NCBI GenBank assembly: GCA_963082975.1
Contig: OY720350.1
Span: 22,973,875 to 23,037,874, forward strand
Direction: 5' to 3'
Length of the DNA: 64,000 bases
Source: Labia minor
Taxonomy: Eukaryota; Arthropoda; Insecta; Dermaptera; Spongiphoridae
The notes under the pieces were generated by a model. It saw only the letters and a list, made by a program, of their open reading frames with translations, was not told the DNA's origin and searched no databases. The position numbers and the translations under genes were made by a program. Numbering within the stretch: position 1 is the stretch's first letter; each line of letters starts with the position of its first letter. Positions 58,896 to 64,000 of the stretch are shown here, in pieces.

Positions 58896-61800
58896 ATGTA
58901 TAATGGTAAAGTAAGTATAATTAATATAATTTTACTATTATTGATGATTATTTTTCGCGATAAAGTTATATAATATCTGTACATATAAATAAATTTTTGA
59001 TGTTGCAGTTTGTAGATTGTATTCATAAGAATTGTGTTACAAATTCTCAGCCTGGAGAAGAACGGGGACACATGTTCTGGTTGCCAACAAATGATTTTTT
59101 AAGAGAAAAATGGTTAAAACAAATGGGCAGGCTTGACTTGCTTGCCCTACCTTATAATAGTCTAGCAAAATATCGTGTATGCAACCTTCATTTTAATGAT
59201 TATGATTTCTACACACCTGAAAAGAAGAAATTAATTCGTGGAAGGATACCCTTGGATATAAATCAAGATGGTAGGTTTTGTGATATTTAATAATTTAATA
59301 TCCATGGTTGTGAAAAACAGAGGAATATATGCCGGAGTTGTATAAATTTTACAAATCTTTTATAATATTTTTACAGCATCACGTGTTAATACTACAAGTG
59401 ATTTTGGAATGACCTCAGAAGAGCCAAATCTTTTTGAATCCAGTTCTGGAAGATGTACGTATTATATTTTTAATGTTTTAAACTCAATTCAATTTTCTTA
59501 ATCTATATTATGTATCCATATGCTTGGTGCAAATTTATCTTTTAAAATTTACTGTTGTCGTTCACTAAAAAATGTATTAATAATAAAAGAAAATAATTTC
59601 AATAATTTTTTTTTATATTTTTTTTAGCAACACCTATTACTCCATCTGTTAGCTTGGCCTTCGAGGAGCCAAATATTTTTGAATCCAGTTCTGGTAGATG
59701 TACGTATTATATTTTTAATGTTTTAAACTCAATTCAATTTTCTTAATCTATATTATGTATCCATATGCTTGGTGCAAATTTATCTTTTAAAATTTACTGT
59801 TGTCGTTCACTAAAAAATGTATTAATAATAAAAGAAAATAATTTCAATAATTTTTTTTTATATTTTTTTTAGCAACACCTATTACTCCATCTGTTAGCTT
59901 GGCCTTCGAGGAGCCAAATATTTTTGAATCCAGTTCTGGTAGATGTACGTATTATATTTTTAATGTTTTAAACTCAATTCAATTTTCTTAATCTATATTA
60001 TGTATCCATATGCTTGGTGCAAATTTATCTTTTAAAATTTACTGTTGTTGTTGACTTAAAAATGTATTAATAATAAAAGAAAATAATTTCAATAATTTTT
60101 TTTAATATTTTTTCTAGCAACACCTGTTACTCCATCTGTTAGCTTGGCCTTCGAGGAGCCAAATCTTTTTGAATCCAGTTCTGGGAGATGTACGTATTAT
60201 ATTTTTAATAAAATTCATTAATCTTCTCTTAACTTTGAATAGATTTGCTAAAATGATTTAAAATAAAATTTTAGTTCGCTTAGGCTTTTCTGTATTAATT
60301 CATTGGAGTTTTTTATTTTAAACTTAATTAATTTTTGCAGGTGATCCGCGGGACATACACCTACAAGATCTCGGTGTTTCTAGAATAGAAAATTTATCTC
60401 CCAGGAAGAAAAGATTGTACCAAAGGCTCAACGAGGTCAAGCGACTATTGAACCAAGATAAAGAGAGAAAGAGAATAATTTCACAAGAATGTAAGCGATC
60501 AAAAAAACTTCTTCATGAATCATTTCAAAATATTAATGATATCCATAATCTACCTGCTCCTCTCTCAACTTTTGTTTTATCCACCCTTAAAAATTTCTCT
60601 GTGGTTAAAAATTCCCGCCGGTATACCCAGGAAGAAAAAGCCCTTTTCCTCTCCATATACAAACATGGCCCTAGGTGCTATCGATATTTACAAACAATCT
60701 TATGTCTTCCTTCGGTGAAAACTCTTGAACGATCGCTAAGCAATTTCGAAATGACAACAGGCATCAACAGTCAATTGTTTAGCTATTTGAACCTCGTATC
60801 CGATGGTCTGACTTCCAAGGAACGCTTTTGTTGTTTACTTTTCGATGAAATGGAGATTTCAAAATTTTTAGAGTTAAAAATAACCAAAGCTTCTTGGAAG
60901 GTACATGGTTTTGTAGAATCGGGGGCTGAAAGTGAGCTTAAACTCGCTGATCATGCTTTGGTGTTTATGCTTCGAGGCATTTCTAGTATATGGAAACAGC
61001 CTATAGCTTATTTCTTTACACGCAATGCGGGCCATTTAACTTTTAAGAACTTGATCTGCGAGGTTGTGCAGGCTGTTCATGAAAAGACCAAATTTAGAAT
61101 CGTTGCCTCTGTCAGTGACTGTGCTCCGTGGAATGCTGCTGCCATTGATTTGCTTTCAAAGAACCCTAAGAAAGCAGAGCACACCTATGTATATAATATT
61201 GGAGATTATGAAATTGTTCATATTTTTGATCCTCCTCATCTGGTCAAATGTATGAGGAACAATTTTATTAACAAAGATATTATGTACAAAGGCATGAAGG
61301 CAAAATGGAGCGACATAAAGAAAGCGTACGATTTTGACGTAGCACCTCCTGGGAGATTCAGGACCACAAAACTCACTAATGTCCATGTGAATCCAACAAA
61401 TCGTGATAAAATGACAGTAAAACTTGCTACGCAGGTGTTTAGTCGCTCCGTTGCAGGTACGCTTGCTTTGTTAACGAAAACAAAAGCATTGGACGCAAAC
61501 GGCACGTGTGAGTTTGTTGGTTTCATGAACGACCTGTTCGACTCGCTTAATACAGACTATAAATCTAAAAACCCATTATCCAGACCATTGACTGATGAAT
61601 CGCCTCATCTTGAATTTTTGTTGGATGCGAGGCGGTCGTTGAGGGATATTAAATTTTTTGAAAAGGATACGCGCAAGGAAGCTACTTACCCTCCATTTAT
61701 GAAATTATTTATTGCATCAATCAGCAACGTAGTGAATTTGTGGAAATCTCTAAAGAAAATTGGTTTTGAAGAGCTTGCTTTAAGATCTTTTAACCAAGAT

Positions 61801-62526
61801 CCTTTAGAGTATTTATTTAGTGTTGCGAGAGGGTTGTGTGGGGGCAATACGAAACCATCAACTTTACAATTCGCCGATGCCTTTAAAACTGTTATTTTGC
61901 AAAATACTGCAAAAAGCAGTTCAGGTACGAATTGTGAAGATGATGGTGAACGTATCCTTATTTCCTACAAGCATCTATTAAATCCACAATTAACTTCTCC
62001 CGAACCAAAACCTAACAATCCTTTCCCTCCAACACTCCTATCTATCCCCTTGGGTACTCCCGCACACCCTGATTGGAATACAAACAACGTTGCTGGTACT
62101 TTGATAAGACAACTGTTGATAAATGAATGTCGTTTCTGCGTGAATTTCGCATGCGGGGAAAGCAGAAATGATATTCACAAATCAACAGAATTGCGGCAAA
62201 ATGAGGGATGTTTTGAAAAACATCCCTCAGATGATTTCAAAAAACTAATATCTAAAGAGATGGGCAAGTTTTACCATAATATCCCTAGCATCATCCATCT
62301 TTCAAATATCCTCTCTTCTTCCTTTTCAGATCCCTTCTTCGAAACTGACTTTTGTCCCTTGCATGGTGATGATTTCGCCAAAAGATGTAGCCTTCTTTTA
62401 CATAAAAAAATGTTGCTACATTTTATTAAATTGTGTAACAATATGATATGTAAGAAGGATACATCTTCTACAGAAATCATCAACATTTTCGTCAAATACA
62501 TTCTATATTCTCGATCATCTAGGTAA
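58896..62526 (+). CDS. THAP-domain P-type transposase, about 918 residues
   Basis: Exons 58896-58910, 59009-59270, 59377-59454, 59628-59699, 59873-59944, 60118-60189, 60341-62526 (2,757 nt, all phases fit). An N-terminal THAP zinc finger (C2CH: FVDCIHKNCV, then HMFWLPTND, RVCNLHFNDYDF) binds the element ends. Three near-identical 24-residue repeats (TPSVSLAFEEPN, FESSSGR) follow, then a basic Leu-rich coiled coil (KRLYQRLNEVKRLLNQDKER) and the RNase-H-like catalytic region. Candidate acidic residues by alignment of motifs are Asp359 (LLFDEMEI), Asp450 (SVSDCAPWN) and Glu680 (FNQDPLEYLFSVARG). HIFDPPHLVKCMRNN and GGNTKPSTLQF are typical of the THAP9 group. No lesion seen. It cuts and pastes the element and may be active. 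Confidence 0.88.
59435..60199 (+). repeat. 245-bp tandem repeat duplicating a transposase exon
   Basis: The 72-nt exons start at 59628, 59873 and 60118, exactly 245 bp apart. The intron sequence between them (GTACGTATTATATTTTTAAT, then TATGTATCCATATGCTTGG) is nearly identical. The 3' half of the preceding exon (59377-59454) belongs to the same repeat. Each copy keeps its acceptor, donor and phase. Confidence 0.92.
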
Positions 62527-62644
62527 ATCAACGTCCTTGTGTAATTTTTATTTAAGTGAGAAATTTAATATAATATGTTTAAAGAAAAATATGTATAAAA
62601 GATTTGTTTACAAATGAGATACACATCATTATTGTTAATGATAT

Positions 62645-62862
62645 TTTGTAATAATCTATTTTCAAATAAATATGTCACATACAACATAATTCTTTTCTTC
62701 TAGACATGCAAATTATGAAATTTTTCAGTTAAGTGAAAAATTATTTATTTGGGGACAAGACATACATTTCAGCAATTTTTTTAAAAAAAAAAAAATTATT
62801 TCTGAAATGTCAGTTTTAGCTCTAAATAAATAATTTTTCACTTAACTGAAAAATTTCATAAT
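62645..62862 (-). repeat. Hairpin repeat with a 40-bp perfect inverted repeat
   Basis: Positions 62711-62750 and 62823-62862 are exact complements over 40 bp (start AATTATGAAATTTTTCAGTT). An inner imperfect arm (ACATACATTTCAG / CTGAAATGTCAG) extends the stem. The left part matches 18003-18170 in reverse, so this belongs to the repeat family at 17815. It lies between the transposase stop and the right end of the P-type element. Confidence 0.75.
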
Positions 62863-63021
62863 TTTTTCATTCTTCCCGCTCCTCTCATTCAAATGATTCA
62901 AAATGGATTTTAAAAATGGTGCCAGGCCGGTTTTTTCACATCATAGTTCATATAGGGGTCACTTTTTAGCAGCAGCGCTAAACGCTGTTTCACGAATTTA
63001 GCATTGCGTGTCGGGGGGTTG

Positions 63022-63303
63022 ATGCGGGGCACCACCATCTTCTTCATCCTCTGGCTGCAGCTGGCCGCGTGCCGCCCTTCCGGAACCTACATGGACAACC
63101 AAACCCTCCTCGAGAAGAGACTCACCTTTTGCGAACAACTCGAAAATCCTAACCTGTTGTGTATGTCGCATTTCATTGTCTACATTAACATGCTCGACGA
63201 CGAAGACTCTTCCAAGGCAGGCTGTCGCGAGGTCCGAACAAATTTCATCATCAGACCGAAGGGCCAACGATCAAAGCGACCTCATCACGCTTGTGATTTG
63301 TAA
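63022..63303 (+). CDS. Unit E: putative secreted small peptide precursor, 93 residues, displaced from its leader
   Basis: Coding sequence identical by eye to unit D. Because the target duplication copies ATGCGGGG, the start codon survives at 63022, but the normal leader and CCACC context lie beyond the transposon. Any transcription would have to start inside the transposon's right end. Confidence 0.45.
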   Translation: MRGTTIFFILWLQLAACRPSGTYMDNQTLLEKRLTFCEQLENPNLLCMSHFIVYINMLDDEDSSKAGCREVRTNFIIRPKGQRSKRPHHACDL

Positions 63304-63536
63304 ATTTTGTAAATAAATTTTTTAAATTAATATTTATATGTATATTGTGTTACGTATTTAAACTTAAATAACAAATAAAATACACTTACAACATTTAAAA
63401 GCAAAACTTTATTCCTGTTGTTTATTTATCGTGTACTCTATATAAACAGAATACCATGATCCAACTCCCCTCACTCCATTCCCTTACTGCAAACCACATA
63501 ACAATTCCTCCCTTTATCATAATTTTAACAAACAGT

Positions 63537-63731
63537 TCAATAAGCGATTAGTAAACAATTTAAACAATTTGCACAAAGAATAATACTTAAAAATTCTTTG
63601 ATATCTATTCGAGTGATTTCTTCTCCAGTAAATCCAGTTAAATGAATAATAGCATCCTTTGCTAAGTTTGGAACACATGTTTTTTGTTTTCCCTTATTCT
63701 TTAGAGCATACTTGTCTAAAGTGCGGCACAA
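63537..63731 (-). pseudogene. Unit E: La/SSB RRM2-like block
   Basis: Same block as units C and D. The pogo-like MITE follows at 63759-63875, and the unit then runs off the right edge at a poly-T tract and CCCATGCTTTAGATCAT, which shows the empty hAT site. Confidence 0.6.
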
Positions 63732-64000
63732 AAGCCTTTGAGATATAATTTATATATACAGTAATACCTCTCTATAAGGTCATTCTCAAAATACTCTTTA
63801 AAAACTATGTTTATTATTGTGAATTAAAATGAATGAAGTAACTATTAGACGTGACCTTATAGAGAGGTTTTACTCTACTTAATTTTATTTCCATTTCTTG
63901 AAAAAATGTTTATGTGCGTCCCAGCATAATTTTTTTTTTTTTTTTTTTTGCAACGTGGTCCACGAATGGTCATAGTTTAGACACCCATGCTTTAGATCAT

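Larger units (their letters stand above)
58600..63021 (+). mobile_element. P/THAP9-type DNA transposon, 4,422 bp, complete
   Basis: Inverted ends CAACCCCCCGACAC at both termini and an 8-bp target duplication ATGCGGGG (58592-58599 and 63022-63029), the target size of P elements. The ends begin with CA, as P elements do. Subterminal inverted blocks near 58730-58765 and 62890-62930 share AAATCCATTTGAATCATTT-like sequence. The element carries one transposase gene, and a hairpin repeat has landed in its 3' part. Units B to D show the empty site. Confidence 0.92.
23015..64000. repeat. Tandem segmental duplication, unit about 7.15 kb, units A to E
   Basis: The same order of modules recurs: peptide gene, La relic, pogo-like MITE, truncated ACCGACCGACG repeat, 1.2-kb inverted-end element, LINE relic, AT-rich nested repeat. 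Peptide-gene start codons lie at 34994 (B), 42139 (C), 49317 (D) and 58592/63022 (E). Spacing is 7,145 bp (B-C), 7,178 bp (C-D) and 9,275 bp (D-E, longer because the AT-rich array grew). Unit A has lost the 5' end of the peptide gene and holds about 5 kb of private insertions. C and D are nearly identical. The array runs off the right edge. Confidence 0.93.

Overview
This window is eukaryotic nuclear DNA, most likely from an insect. It is very AT-rich. Genes are split by short GT-AG introns. Two genes are clear animal orthologues (UBR4/poe and DNase II), and the mobile DNA (mariner, Jockey, Ty3/gypsy, hAT, Tigger/pogo, a Merlin-like element, a P/THAP9-type element) is typical of arthropods. 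I cannot name the species.

Positions 1-17,000 are the gene-bearing part, with all genes on the + strand. A mariner relic lies in an intron at the left edge. It is followed by the last 18 exons of the E3 ligase UBR4 (521-6221), a complete seven-exon DNase II gene (6563-9518; about 361 residues with both catalytic His motifs), and a six-exon gene for an unrecognised Asn/Lys-rich protein of about 839 residues (9773-16984). The introns of that last gene hold a mariner-type deletion element, a LINE fragment with a 455-bp retroposon inside it, and a Tigger/pogo deletion element.

Positions 17,000-23,000 are a repeat graveyard. They hold two direct copies and one inverted copy of a family that starts ACCGACCGACG, a LINE tail, a Ty3/gypsy gag relic, a small terminal-inverted-repeat element and a hAT end.

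From about 23,015 to the right edge the window is a tandem segmental duplication with a unit of about 7.15 kb. Units A to D are followed by the start of unit E. Each unit carries, in order: a small GC-rich gene for a putative secreted peptide (+); a converging relic of the La/SSB RNA-binding protein gene (-); a 117-bp pogo-like MITE; a truncated ACCGACCGACG repeat; a roughly 1.2-kb element with 16-bp inverted ends; a LINE reverse-transcriptase relic; and an AT-rich nested (higher-order) repeat array.

Single units were later hit by private insertions. Unit A has a hAT MITE, a Merlin-like element and a Jockey element whose 5' three-quarters is inverted, the signature of twin priming. Unit E has a 4.4-kb P/THAP9-type transposon with a complete-looking transposase of about 918 residues, inserted exactly at the start codon of the peptide gene. 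The transposase gene itself carries a 245-bp tandem repeat that triplicates one in-frame 72-nt exon. These private insertions give a relative chronology for growth of the array. I assembled all exon structures by eye from splice signals, reading frame and family similarity.
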